Positions 1 through 7,961 of a stretch of 64,000 nt of DNA are shown piece after piece. Both the position numbers and the translations under genes were made by a program. Source of the stretch: Campylobacter sp. MG1 (GTDB taxonomy: Bacteria; Campylobacterota; Campylobacteria; Campylobacterales; Campylobacteraceae); the NCBI RefSeq assembly GCF_026616895.1, contig NZ_JANYME010000002.1, positions 1 through 64,000 of the forward strand. The letters are read 5' to 3'. Within the stretch, counting starts at the first letter, position 1. Each line of letters opens with the position of its first letter. Under the pieces are notes generated by a model. It was given only the letters and a program-made list of their open reading frames with translations. It was not told the DNA's origin and ran no database searches.

Positions 1-688
1 CTGTAAATAATTTAGTAGCTGGGTTTAATGGAGTAGATGGGATAACATTATCAACTGGTTTATCTTCAGGTTCTACTGGAGTTGGTTCAGGTTTAGGTTC
101 TACTGGAGTTACTACATCAACTGGTTTGTCATCTGTGTTATCAGGGGTAGCTACATCAACAGGTCTACTTTCAAGAACAACAGGTGTTTCAACATTATTT
201 GCAACAACATTATTAGCAAATAAATTACCACCAATATATTCATCTTTAATCATTACATCAGCATCAATATTTCTATCTAATACATCAGCATAAATTTTAC
301 TTTCGCTACCTGATTTATCAAACATAATATCATTTAAAGCTACACCATTACTAGCAACACCAGAATCTCCAGCTGCGGTAGCGTCTAATTCAAGATTTCC
401 ATTATTCATAAGATTATTGATTAAATTATTGATTTGATCATCAATAGCAGCCTCATTTTCAAAACTTTCACTTGTTAAAATACTATTATCAATCTTAGCA
501 AGATTGTCACCTTCTAAATGAATAATTTTACCATTAACTAATCTAATATCGACACTAGCATTAACACCAATAGTTTTGATTATATCGCCAACTGATATAA
601 TACTACCATTAACTAAAGCTTTTTCGCCATTAGCATTTAAAATTTTTACATCACCTGTAAGTTTTACAACTTTCCCAGCTTCTGCCAT
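1..688 (-). CDS. LapA-type giant adhesin, N-terminal part (partial)
   Basis: The frame opens with ATG at 688-686, preceded by an AAGGAG ribosome site, and runs off the left edge after 229 codons, so the C-terminus is missing. There is no signal peptide, as expected for a type I secreted protein. Residues 1-100 look like the retention module of large RTX/LapA adhesins (GKVVKLTGDVKILNANGEK, then a VNGSIISVGDIIKT stretch). A T-A-A-G motif stands at residues 104-107 (bases 379-368), the position and sequence cut by the periplasmic protease LapG in Pseudomonas LapA. From about residue 163 the chain is a Pro/Val/Asp/Glu-rich linker with repeated PVDV and EPTPVEP units, usually followed by long repeats and a C-terminal secretion signal. 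Inferred role: surface attachment and biofilm, with release by proteolysis. Confidence 0.8.
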   Translation of the reverse strand, partial: MAEAGKVVKLTGDVKILNANGEKALVNGSIISVGDIIKTIGVNASVDIRLVNGKIIHLEGDNLAKIDNSILTSESFENEAAIDDQINNLINNLMNNGNLELDATAAGDSGVASNGVALNDIMFDKSGSESKIYADVLDRNIDADVMIKDEYIGGNLFANNVVANNVETPVVLESRPVDVATPDNTDDKPVDVVTPVEPKPEPTPVEPEDKPVDNVIPSTPLNPATKLFT

Positions 689-807
689 AATTTCTCCTTA
701 AAATAAATTTTATTGAGATATTAAAACAAAAATAAATTAATTTGAAATTTCACTGAAGTTCATTTTTATAAAAATATAAAAATATTTAGAGTATTAAACT
801 CTAAATA

Positions 808-1770
808 TTATTTTTCACAAGATTTTGTAAATCCTAATTCGCAAGATTTTTGAAAGTATTTTTTAGATTTTGATAAATTTTTATCTATTTTCATGCCTTG
901 AGTATTTAAACCTTCTTCATATATATAACCTAATCTAGCACAAGCAAAACCATCATTTAATTTATCACAAGAATATTCAAAATTTTTTACACTATCTTCT
1001 ACTTTTTTTAATTCCATATACAAAATACCTAAACTAGTACATGATTCTTTATTGTCTAATTTACAAGAAATATTATAATATTTTTCTGCCTGTTCTACAT
1101 TATTTAAATATCTATAAAAATTAGCCAAAGAATAACAAGCTACTGAATTATTTTTATCACATTCTTCTTCGCTTATTTTTGTAAATTCATCAATATTTTT
1201 TAAGGCTTCTGTTGATATAACATAGCTATTTGACCCTTGTTGACAACCATACACATCGCCTAAACTACAAGCTCTTAAATAGAATTTAAGTCCATCAATA
1301 GGATTAATATTTTGTGCTAATTCTATACAAGAATTTGATACACCACCTTCACAAGCTTTTAACAATTCTTCTTGTTTAAATTTTTTATACTCTTTTTTAT
1401 ATAAATATGCATAATCATCACAAGCCTCAAAAATATCTTTATCGCACGCTTGTTTAAATAATTGTTCAGCTTTTTTAATATTTTTACTAGTACCTAAACC
1501 AAGAAAATACATTTTTCCTAAATTTGCACATGAAATATCATCTTTTAAATCGCAAGCCATATTGTAATATTTATAAGCATAAGTATAAGATTTGTTAGTT
1601 CCTAGTGCAAGCTCATTCATTTGTCCTAATCTATAACAAGCTTTAGCATCATTATTTAAACAAGCTTTTTTAAAACTTGGATAAGCTTTTTTGAATTCCC
1701 CTTTTTGAAATAACGCCTCACTAGCAAATAGTGTTAAAGTAAAAGATAATATTAATAATAATTTATTCAC
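808..1770 (-). CDS. Secreted Sel1-repeat (Hcp-like) protein
   Basis: The product is a 320-residue periplasmic or secreted repeat protein. A signal peptide covers residues 1-17 (hydrophobic LLLILSFTLTLFA). The rest is a row of about seven 36-residue Sel1/TPR-like helix pairs with G-x-G-T and A-C-x-x-L-G patterns. Cysteines recur in pairs about seven residues apart, typical of the Helicobacter cysteine-rich (Hcp) family, where each pair forms a disulfide across a repeat. The start is GTG at 1770 with AAGGAG upstream. Such proteins act as scaffolds or bind cell-wall fragments; no specific partner can be named here. It appears to be a single-gene unit with its own -10 box at 1798-1803. Confidence 0.8.
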   Translation of the reverse strand: MNKLLLILSFTLTLFASEALFQKGEFKKAYPSFKKACLNNDAKACYRLGQMNELALGTNKSYTYAYKYYNMACDLKDDISCANLGKMYFLGLGTSKNIKKAEQLFKQACDKDIFEACDDYAYLYKKEYKKFKQEELLKACEGGVSNSCIELAQNINPIDGLKFYLRACSLGDVYGCQQGSNSYVISTEALKNIDEFTKISEEECDKNNSVACYSLANFYRYLNNVEQAEKYYNISCKLDNKESCTSLGILYMELKKVEDSVKNFEYSCDKLNDGFACARLGYIYEEGLNTQGMKIDKNLSKSKKYFQKSCELGFTKSCEK

Positions 1771-1797
1771 TTAAGCTCCTTAATTAAATTTGTAACC

Positions 1798-1803
1798 ATT
1801 ATA
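1798..1803 (-). promoter_or_regulatory. -10 box for the Sel1 gene
   Basis: TATAAT on the minus strand, followed about 28 bases later by the GTG start of the Sel1-repeat gene. No clear -35 is seen, as is usual in Campylobacter. Confidence 0.5.
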
Positions 1804-1810
1804 TAATCTA

Positions 1811-1893
1811 AAAATTAAAACAAGGGTTGCATCTGTAGGAGTATAGTTGAAAAATGATTAACGATTATAAAGCAACCCTTAAAAAACAAGGAA
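1811..1893 (-). ncRNA. Candidate small RNA or structured leader
   Basis: Between eptC and the Sel1 gene a strong extended -10 (TGTATAAT) points to a start near 1893. The following 80 bases contain a perfect 9-bp inverted repeat, AAGGGTTGC (minus-strand reading; 1880-1872) with GCAACCCTT (1830-1822), then a T-rich run (TTGTTTTAATTTT) ending near 1811, like an intrinsic terminator with a 41-base loop. The Sel1 gene has a separate -10 box downstream, so the segment could be an independent small RNA. It could equally be a leader of the Sel1 mRNA. No known family was recognised. Confidence 0.35.
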
Positions 1894-1900
1894 TGACAAA

Positions 1901-1906
1901 ATTATA
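1901..1906 (-). promoter_or_regulatory. Extended -10 box of candidate small RNA
   Basis: Minus-strand TTTTGTATAAT, a good match to the Campylobacter housekeeping promoter. It lies 60 bases downstream of the eptC stop and is not positioned for a protein start. Confidence 0.5.
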
Positions 1907-1965
1907 CAAAATAATTATTAAAATTTTATTAAAATAATAAATTTTATATAAAATTTTAAGAATAA

Positions 1966-3480
1966 TTATTTATTTTTATTTAATTTTGCATTAAAAATAT
2001 CATATTCACTATCATAATCTTTAGTAGTAATATTAAAAAATCCTAACAAAGAACTAAATAAATTATCTTGAGATAATTCTAAATTAAGTTTATCCTTATT
2101 AATATATTCTTCGTTTTGCCACAAAATAGCTGGTATATGAATTTGCTCTTTTGGTGCTAAATAATATGGCATTCCGTGTAAATAAAATCCATTTTCACCT
2201 AAGCTTTCTCCATGATCACTTAAATAAAATAATACTTTTTTATCTGCCTTATCATTTTGTAAAATTTTTATTAAATTCGCCACTAAAAAATCAGTATATA
2301 ATAATGTATTGTCATAGGTATTAATCAGTGCCTCTTGTGAACAATCTTGTAATTTATTTGTATTACAAATGGGCTGAAATTTAGCAAATTCATTAGGATA
2401 TCTAAGATAATAAGCTGGTCCATGTGAACCTTGAATATGAACTACTATTAAAGTATTTTTATCCTTTTTATTAGCTAAAATTTGTTTTGTATCATCAATT
2501 AACCAACCATCATAGTTCTCACTTTTTATAGTTGATTTTATACCATTACAAACACCTTTACAACCACCAGAATTATTATCAAGCCAATAAACATCTATGA
2601 AACGATTTAAAACACTTAAGACATTTTTATACGCCTCATTTTTGTTAAATTCAGTTCGCTTATGTTTTGAAAACATACAAGGTAAAGATTGTGCAGTAGC
2701 TGTCCCACAGGAAGTAAAATTTGTAAAATAATTAACATCTAAATTTTTAGTATAAAAATTAGTATCATTTTTTGTATAACCACCTAAAGAATAATTTTTT
2801 GCCCTTGCAGTCTCACCAACTACTAGTATAAAAGTCTTACTAAACTCATCATCTAACATTTTTGCATCTTGGCTAATCTCATTTAAAATTTCAGGTGATT
2901 TAAATTTTAATTTGACTACTTTAAAAAATGAATAATATTGATAAAATGGAAAATTATAATACCTTATAATATCATTAGCTCTTAAAAATGGTATTAATGA
3001 TTTTGAATTTATAAAAATCAAAGCAAATAAACTAATAATTGATATTAAAATAATAAAAATTTTATGTAAAATTTTATTATTTTTAATCCTTACAAAAAAT
3101 AAGAATAAAATAGGTATAATACAAGTAAAAAATATATAAATTATCATATTAAAAGAAAATAAATCACTAATCTCTCTACTATCAGTAGCCATTGCATTAA
3201 CAATCATATCAGAATCAATTATAACGGAATAATTATACACAAAATACGATATAAAACTAATAGTAATTATTAAAATAAAAGTAAAAAAATATGCTAAAAT
3301 TCTAAAAAAACATAAAATATTTATAACTACAAAAACTAATAAAAAATAAATAATATAAATTGATATTAAAAATACAAAAGAATTAGTTTTAGAACTTACA
3401 AAAAATAATAAATTATAATTCATAAAAAATATATATAAACTTAAAATAAAATTAAAAAATAGATGATTTATCTTTAACAT
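1966..3480 (-). CDS. eptC: Phosphoethanolamine transferase (EptA/EptC family)
   Basis: This 504-residue inner-membrane enzyme transfers phosphoethanolamine from phosphatidylethanolamine to lipid A (and in C. jejuni also to FlgG and glycans). Five membrane segments lie in residues 1-160, then a periplasmic alkaline-phosphatase-fold domain from about 215. The family motif GETARAKNYSLGGY is at 222-235. The nucleophile region FTSCGTATAQSLPCMF is near 255-270, with Thr260 or Thr262 as acceptor. A metal-binding SDHGES motif and further conserved histidines follow near the C-terminus. Length and order are normal for the family. It has no close co-directional partner. The choice between EptA and EptC names rests on the genus, not on the sequence. 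Confidence 0.85.
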   Translation of the reverse strand: MLKINHLFFNFILSLYIFFMNYNLLFFVSSKTNSFVFLISIYIIYFLLVFVVINILCFFRILAYFFTFILIITISFISYFVYNYSVIIDSDMIVNAMATDSREISDLFSFNMIIYIFFTCIIPILFLFFVRIKNNKILHKIFIILISIISLFALIFINSKSLIPFLRANDIIRYYNFPFYQYYSFFKVVKLKFKSPEILNEISQDAKMLDDEFSKTFILVVGETARAKNYSLGGYTKNDTNFYTKNLDVNYFTNFTSCGTATAQSLPCMFSKHKRTEFNKNEAYKNVLSVLNRFIDVYWLDNNSGGCKGVCNGIKSTIKSENYDGWLIDDTKQILANKKDKNTLIVVHIQGSHGPAYYLRYPNEFAKFQPICNTNKLQDCSQEALINTYDNTLLYTDFLVANLIKILQNDKADKKVLFYLSDHGESLGENGFYLHGMPYYLAPKEQIHIPAILWQNEEYINKDKLNLELSQDNLFSSLLGFFNITTKDYDSEYDIFNAKLNKNK

Positions 3481-3535
3481 TTACAACCTTTTTGTATATT
3501 AAAAAATTATATATAACTAAATTTAAGGAATAGTT

Positions 3536-4294
3536 TTGAGATTAATATCATGGAATGTAAATGGTTTAAGAGCTATTATGGGAAAAAATGGCTTTGAGTT
3601 TTTAAAGGATTATCCTTGTGATTTTTTAGGAATACAAGAAATAAAAGCTAGTTCTGATAAATTTCCAAAAGGACTTGATGAATTAGGATTTAAAAATATA
3701 AAATCAAATTCAGCTAAAAGAGCGGGATACTCTGGCGTTATGAGTTTTTTTAATTTTGATTGTGAAACTAAATTTGCTGAATTTTTTCCCGATGATGAAG
3801 GGCGGGTTTTAGAACATAATTTTAAAGATATAGTTTTATTTAATATATATTTTCCGAATGGACAAAACGGAGATGAAAGATTAAATTACAAAATGAAATT
3901 TTACGATGATTTTTTAGTATATCTTCAAAATTTACTAGCTAATGGTAAAAAAATTATTATTTGTGGAGATGTAAATACAGCTCACCGTCCAATAGATTTG
4001 ACCCACCCAAAAGCTAATGAAAAAACGAGTGGATTTTTACCGATTGAGCGTGAGTGGATAGATAAATTATTAAATTCAGGTTTTGTTGATACATTCCGTT
4101 TTAAACACGGAGATATACCTGAAAAATACTCGTGGTGGAGCTATAGAGCTGGTGCTAGAAATAGAAATGTTGGTTGGAGAATTGATTATTTTTTTATATC
4201 AAACAACTTAGCGCCGTATTTAAAAGATGCTTTTATTTTAGATAATGTATTAGGTTCTGATCATTGCCCTATAGGAATTGATATTGATATATGA
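3536..4294 (+). CDS. xth: Exodeoxyribonuclease III
   Basis: A 252-residue AP endonuclease and 3'-5' exonuclease of the ExoIII/ExoA family, acting in base excision repair. The first residues RLISWNVNGLRA carry the Asn metal ligand, QEIK near 35 carries the catalytic Glu, FNIYFPNGQ and CGDVNTAHRPID carry the Tyr and Asp/Asn catalytic groups, and GSDHCPIGIDI near the C-terminus carries the Asp-His pair. The start is TTG at 3536, fixed by AAGGA six bases before it. The stop overlaps the next gene by four bases (ATGA type), so the two are co-translated. It is divergent from eptC. Confidence 0.93.
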   Translation: MRLISWNVNGLRAIMGKNGFEFLKDYPCDFLGIQEIKASSDKFPKGLDELGFKNIKSNSAKRAGYSGVMSFFNFDCETKFAEFFPDDEGRVLEHNFKDIVLFNIYFPNGQNGDERLNYKMKFYDDFLVYLQNLLANGKKIIICGDVNTAHRPIDLTHPKANEKTSGFLPIEREWIDKLLNSGFVDTFRFKHGDIPEKYSWWSYRAGARNRNVGWRIDYFFISNNLAPYLKDAFILDNVLGSDHCPIGIDIDI

Positions 4295-4671
4295 ATGCAA
4301 AAATACTTGAATTTATAAACTCTATTAATGTATGTGTAATTAGCACAAATGAGCCTTACTCGGCTAGTGTTTTTTATATTTTTGATGAAAATAATAATTC
4401 TATTATTTTTATATCTAGTACAAATTCTAGACATATAAAAAATATAAAAACACTAGCCGTTGCAATATATCATCAAAATCCTATCAAAGGCTTACAAATC
4501 ATAGGAGAATTAAGTTTAGCCACACAAGAACAAAAAGATATATACATTAAAAAATACAAAATGGCTAAATTTGCACTAAATCATGAAATTTACGCTATAA
4601 AATTAAAATATCTAAAATACACGGATAATACATTAATATTACCTAAAAAGTTGGAATTTAATTATGAATGA
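4291..4671 (+). CDS. Pyridoxamine-phosphate-oxidase-fold protein (UPF0306-like)
   Basis: A 126-residue protein of the split-barrel flavin-binding fold. The N-terminus (FINSINVCVISTNEPYSASVFYIFDE) and the middle (SSTNSRHIKNIK, AVAIYHQNP, GLQIIGE) match the small YhbP/UPF0306 group, whose biochemical role is unknown. The start ATG overlaps the exonuclease III stop, indicating translational coupling. The last codons overlap the start of a 28-codon micro-ORF. The fold suggests a flavin or heme ligand, but no specific ligand residues can be assigned. Confidence 0.7.
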   Translation: MNAKILEFINSINVCVISTNEPYSASVFYIFDENNNSIIFISSTNSRHIKNIKTLAVAIYHQNPIKGLQIIGELSLATQEQKDIYIKKYKMAKFALNHEIYAIKLKYLKYTDNTLILPKKLEFNYE

Positions 4672-4750
4672 ATTTATCTTAGACATAAGTGCTACATTAA
4701 TTTTTAGTTTTTTATTAATTTATATTTTCATTAAAAAGGCAAAAAAATGA
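4664..4750 (+). CDS. Putative 28-residue membrane micro-protein
   Basis: An ATG-initiated frame of 28 codons (begins MNEFILDISATL, ends IKKAKK) fills the gap between the flavin-fold gene and glycerate kinase. It overlaps the upstream stop by eight bases and ends in an ATGA overlap with the downstream start. The predicted peptide has one hydrophobic segment (residues 10-23, LIFSFLLIYIFI) and a Lys-rich tail, a classic small membrane protein. The ribosome site is weak. Its fit into both junctions is the main argument that it is translated, perhaps only to couple translation. Confidence 0.4.
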   Translation: MNEFILDISATLIFSFLLIYIFIKKAKK

Positions 4751-5856
4751 ATATTTTAGTAATTTGTGATAGTTTTAAAGGCTCACTTAGTTCAAAAGAG
4801 GCTAATGAAAGTATATCCAACTCAGCTAAAAGACTAGGTTTTAATGTAAAAAGTTTAGAAATTTCTGATGGTGGTGATGGATTTTTAGTAGCTGTTAATC
4901 AAAAATTAAATGCAAATAAAATAACATTAAATTTAAAAAATGCAGCCAATACCGAAAATTTAGAAGGCTATTATTTATTAGACAATAACACAGCATATTT
5001 TGAAATGGCTGAATTTGCTGGGATAGCAAAACTTAAAGAAAGCGATAAAAATCCACTAAAAACTAGCACAAAATCATTAGGAATTGCTATACTTGATGCT
5101 ATTAACAAAAATACAAATAAATTTATAATAGGTATAGGTGGTTCGGCTACAAATGATGCTGGTATCGGAATGCTAAGTGCTTTTGGCTATAATTTTTTAG
5201 ATGAATTTGATAATATTTTAGAACCAATCGGAAAAAATTTAATCAAAATAAAAAAAATTGATGATAAAAATATAGATTTAAGATTAAAAAAATGTACTTT
5301 TCACATAGCAAATGATGTAAATAATCCATTATATGGTCTAAATGGTGCAGCTTTTATATACGCTAGACAAAAAGGTGCAAATGATAGTGATATTATTTTT
5401 TTAGATGAGGGTTTAAAAAATTTTGCAAATATTTGCGAAAAACATTTTGGCAAAGACTTTTCTATGTGTGCTGGAGCTGGTGCTGCTGGTGGATTAGCTT
5501 ATGGTTTTTTAGAATTTTTAAATGCTAGTTTTTGTTCTGGATTTGAATTTTTAAAACAACTTTTAAATTTAGAAGAATACATAAAAAACGCTGATATTGT
5601 AATAACTGGAGAAGGTTCATTTGATAATCAAAGCTTAATGGGAAAAGTGATTGGCTCAATAAATAATTTATGTGAAATTCATCAAAAAAAATTAATAATT
5701 TTTTGTGGTATTAATAAAAGTGATTTTAAAAACTGCTTTTCTTTAAAAGAAAATTATAAACAATATAATCAAACTGAATTAATGCAAAAAAATATAGCTC
5801 AAGAATGTTTAAGTAATTTATCATATAAAATTTTAAAAAATATAAAAAATTATTAA
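4747..5856 (+). CDS. Glycerate 2-kinase
   Basis: A 369-residue member of the GarK/GlxK glycerate kinase family, which phosphorylates D-glycerate to 2-phosphoglycerate. Seen are the N-terminal CDSFKGSLSSKEAN motif, GGDGF near residue 43, the central GIGGSATNDAGIGML block near 130-145, GAGAAGGLAYGF near 244, and VITGEGSFDNQSLMGK near 286. The start overlaps the stop of the micro-ORF. A T-rich hairpin follows the gene. Family length is about 375, so it is complete. The in vivo source of glycerate is not shown by the context. Confidence 0.88.
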   Translation: MNILVICDSFKGSLSSKEANESISNSAKRLGFNVKSLEISDGGDGFLVAVNQKLNANKITLNLKNAANTENLEGYYLLDNNTAYFEMAEFAGIAKLKESDKNPLKTSTKSLGIAILDAINKNTNKFIIGIGGSATNDAGIGMLSAFGYNFLDEFDNILEPIGKNLIKIKKIDDKNIDLRLKKCTFHIANDVNNPLYGLNGAAFIYARQKGANDSDIIFLDEGLKNFANICEKHFGKDFSMCAGAGAAGGLAYGFLEFLNASFCSGFEFLKQLLNLEEYIKNADIVITGEGSFDNQSLMGKVIGSINNLCEIHQKKLIIFCGINKSDFKNCFSLKENYKQYNQTELMQKNIAQECLSNLSYKILKNIKNY

Positions 5857-5873
5857 AAAACATAAAATGAAAC

Positions 5874-5894
5874 TTAAAGTTTTTTAAACTTTAA
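5874..5894 (+). terminator. Terminator after glycerate kinase
   Basis: TTAAAGTTT (5874-5882) pairs with AAACTTTAA (5886-5894) over a three-base loop, in an A/T-rich setting just after the stop codon. Confidence 0.5.
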
Positions 5895-6164
5895 AAAATA
5901 AAGCATAATTATTAATTTTTAAAAATTATAAAAAACCTTAGAATAAAATTATTTGCGTAAAAAAGTTAAATGATATGATAAAAAATTATTTAAGTAAATA
6001 TAAAATTATTAAACAAAATGTTTATTTAATATTAAAATCAAATTTATAACTTTTATTAAAATAAACTAATCAAAATATTTTTAAATATAAAATTAATTAA
6101 TAATTTTTTTGTATCAAAATATTTCATAAATAAAATTTATTATCAATATATTTACTTAATTTTT
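5895..6164. other. AT-only stretch without a gene
   Basis: This stretch is almost entirely A and T. No reading frame, repeat or clear hairpin was found. If the neighbouring antitoxin pseudogene once had a toxin partner, it would be expected here, but no remnant can be recognised. Confidence 0.5.
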
Positions 6165-6440
6165 TTATTGATTTGATCGTAAATTTCTCATTTCAACTAT
6201 AAATTCCTCAAAGCTTTGTGCTTTAATTTCTCCACGTAAATGAGCTTCTTCTAACTCTTTAGCTTCTTTTAATGCTTCTAAAAATTCATCACTCTTATAG
6301 TATTATTCTAAATGTTTATCAAATTCACTTTTTTGTTTTATTATTTTAATAGGTTCATTAAAAGCTTTTGCTAATTATTTTAATGCTTTTAAAAAATATG
6401 GATTGTCATTTAATGTAATTGTTACTTTCATCTTATCCAT
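6165..6440 (-). pseudogene. Decayed type II antitoxin-like gene
   Basis: Read from ATG at 6440, 92 codons remain in one frame to a TAA at 6165, except for two internal TAA codons at 6377-6375 (codon 22) and 6305-6303 (codon 46). The conceptual product starts MDKMKVTITLNDNPYFL and ends with GEIKAQSFEEFIVEMRN, resembling small RelB/Phd-like antitoxins of this group: a DNA-binding N-terminus and an acidic helical toxin-binding tail. Both stops sit where GAA (Glu) would fit the context (LK-x-LAKA, HLE-x-YYK), so each can be explained by one substitution. No intact toxin gene is adjacent. Family assignment is tentative. Confidence 0.6.
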
Positions 6441-6497
6441 TTTAAAAAATATAAATATTATAAATAAAATAATACAAATAATTTTAATTATAAAATT

Positions 6498-7340
6498 CTA
6501 ATTATAGTCTAATTTGCATAAATATCGCTCTTTCATAGTGCTAGAACCAATAAGTCCGCCTTGATGAATATATAAAATATTATCCTTAAAAATATCCAAA
6601 TTCTCATAAATAGCCATTAGCCCAACACTATCATAAAGCAAATCAAATTTTATTTTTGTTATATTTTCTGTAAGTATAAAAAGCTCTTCATAAAGCTTTG
6701 CAAAATGATATTTTTTATTAGTTTTTAATAATTTTAAATTTGATTTAGGATTTAATTTTTGAATTTGCTTAGCAAAATATTCTTCACCACTCACACAAGA
6801 AGTGGTAAATACTCTAATCTCTGGTAAAATTTGACTTAAATATTTTTCTAAATAAATAGCACTTGTATAAGTTCCGCTTGGCAAAAACACATCGCAATTA
6901 AATTCTTTACATACACTAGAAATTTCATTTGCCATATCAAAAAAACCAAACCTTGCAAAATCATTACAAACGCCCTCATCTATCAAAAAACTATCGCTAT
7001 CACTTTTATGTAAATTCATAGCAAAATCCTTAGGGCTTAAACCAAAATCATTAGAATAATAAATATTTGCGTTATTTTTAATAGCATTTTCTAAATTTCC
7101 ACAAATTTCACATCTTCTAGCACATACAAATGAAAATTTATAATTATTTTTATTAGAAAATAAAGCCAATGCTTGCATAGCATTTGATTGACTTGAACCA
7201 TAACAAATCAAGTGCTTATATGGTAATTTTATACTTTTTAAAAATGCTAATTTTCTGGCTTTATTTCCATTGATTTCACCTAATAAATCATCTCTTAAAA
7301 CTATAAAATTTTTATTAAAAATATGAAAATTTGTAAACAT
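6498..7340 (-). CDS. PLP-dependent ACC deaminase / D-cysteine desulfhydrase family protein
   Basis: A 280-residue fold-type II PLP enzyme. RDDLLGEINGNKARKL at 16-31 holds the PLP lysine in the GNKxRKL motif, CYGSSQSNAMQALAL at about 47-61 holds the phosphate and substrate Ser/Asn, and LPSGTYTSAIYLEKYL near 155 is the phosphate-binding loop. The family cleaves D-cysteine to pyruvate, H2S and ammonia, or opens ACC; the substrate cannot be chosen by sequence. It is shorter than the roughly 330 residues of E. coli DcyD. It stands alone, downstream of the R-M operon terminator. Confidence 0.75.
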   Translation of the reverse strand: MFTNFHIFNKNFIVLRDDLLGEINGNKARKLAFLKSIKLPYKHLICYGSSQSNAMQALALFSNKNNYKFSFVCARRCEICGNLENAIKNNANIYYSNDFGLSPKDFAMNLHKSDSDSFLIDEGVCNDFARFGFFDMANEISSVCKEFNCDVFLPSGTYTSAIYLEKYLSQILPEIRVFTTSCVSGEEYFAKQIQKLNPKSNLKLLKTNKKYHFAKLYEELFILTENITKIKFDLLYDSVGLMAIYENLDIFKDNILYIHQGGLIGSSTMKERYLCKLDYN

Positions 7341-7359
7341 AAACCAGCCTTAAAATATT

Positions 7360-7380
7360 AAAGCCTAAAAAATAGGCTTT
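7360..7380 (-). terminator. Terminator of the R-M operon
   Basis: AAAGCCTA and TAGGCTTT form an 8-bp stem over five bases just after the hsdR C-terminal frame. On the minus strand it is followed by AATATTTT. Confidence 0.6.
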
Positions 7381-7385
7381 AGTTA

Positions 7386-7961
7386 TTATATATTTTGATT
7401 TAAAACAAAAATTTTTATATCATCATAAAGTTTAGTTTTACCTTGCCAAAAAGGCACTTTATAATAATCTTGCACCTTTTTTTTATCAGATAAATTAATT
7501 AAATCCACAAGTCTATTTCCTTTATTTAAATCTATTTCACTTTTTGCATCAATATATATCTCTTTTAATTTTATAAAATCAAGCCCAAAAAGCTCTGCAT
7601 AATCTTTAATCTTTTCATCTAGCCTACTAGCTTTAACCTTATTTATCTCGCTAATCAAATCCATATAATCGCTAATATCATTAGAATTAATTATATCCAG
7701 TGCTATTTCTTGGTCAGCCTCGCTTAAAATCGCTAGACTTTTTATTAGTTTTTCTTTATTTTCGGCTGTTTTATCACGCTTAAATTTTGCAAATAAATCC
7801 TGCATATAATCATAATTTATCTCAAATCTATTTTCATTAAAGCTTAAATCTGTTTCATAATGCTCTTTAAACTCATCTTTTAAAACCCCACTTTGAATGC
7901 TATCTTGATACCTTACTTTTAATATTTCATAAGTATTTTCATCTAAATTTGAAACTATCAT
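7386..7961 (-). CDS. HsdR C-terminal domain as a separate frame
   Basis: This 191-residue frame encodes the helical C-terminal region that normally follows the second helicase domain in EcoR124I-type HsdR. The block around residues 45-80 (FEINYDYMQDLFAKF, then LAILSEADQEIALDII) matches the family pattern of a TG-x-I-x-x-DYM-x-x-x-F motif and an LSQEEQK-like helix. It begins with ATG at 7961, whose ATGA overlaps the stop of the large hsdR frame. AGGAG lies six bases before the ATG inside the last hsdR codons. The sum of both frames is about 975 residues, normal for one HsdR. It may be translated as a second subunit by re-initiation, or it may be the product of a simple frameshift. Confidence 0.75.
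   Translation of the reverse strand: MIVSNLDENTYEILKVRYQDSIQSGVLKDEFKEHYETDLSFNENRFEINYDYMQDLFAKFKRDKTAENKEKLIKSLAILSEADQEIALDIINSNDISDYMDLISEINKVKASRLDEKIKDYAELFGLDFIKLKEIYIDAKSEIDLNKGNRLVDLINLSDKKKVQDYYKVPFWQGKTKLYDDIKIFVLNQNI

Noticed and set aside
4664-4671. Treating the micro-ORF start as an alternative start for glycerate kinase
   Set aside because: The frames differ and the micro-ORF ends in its own TGA over the kinase ATG.
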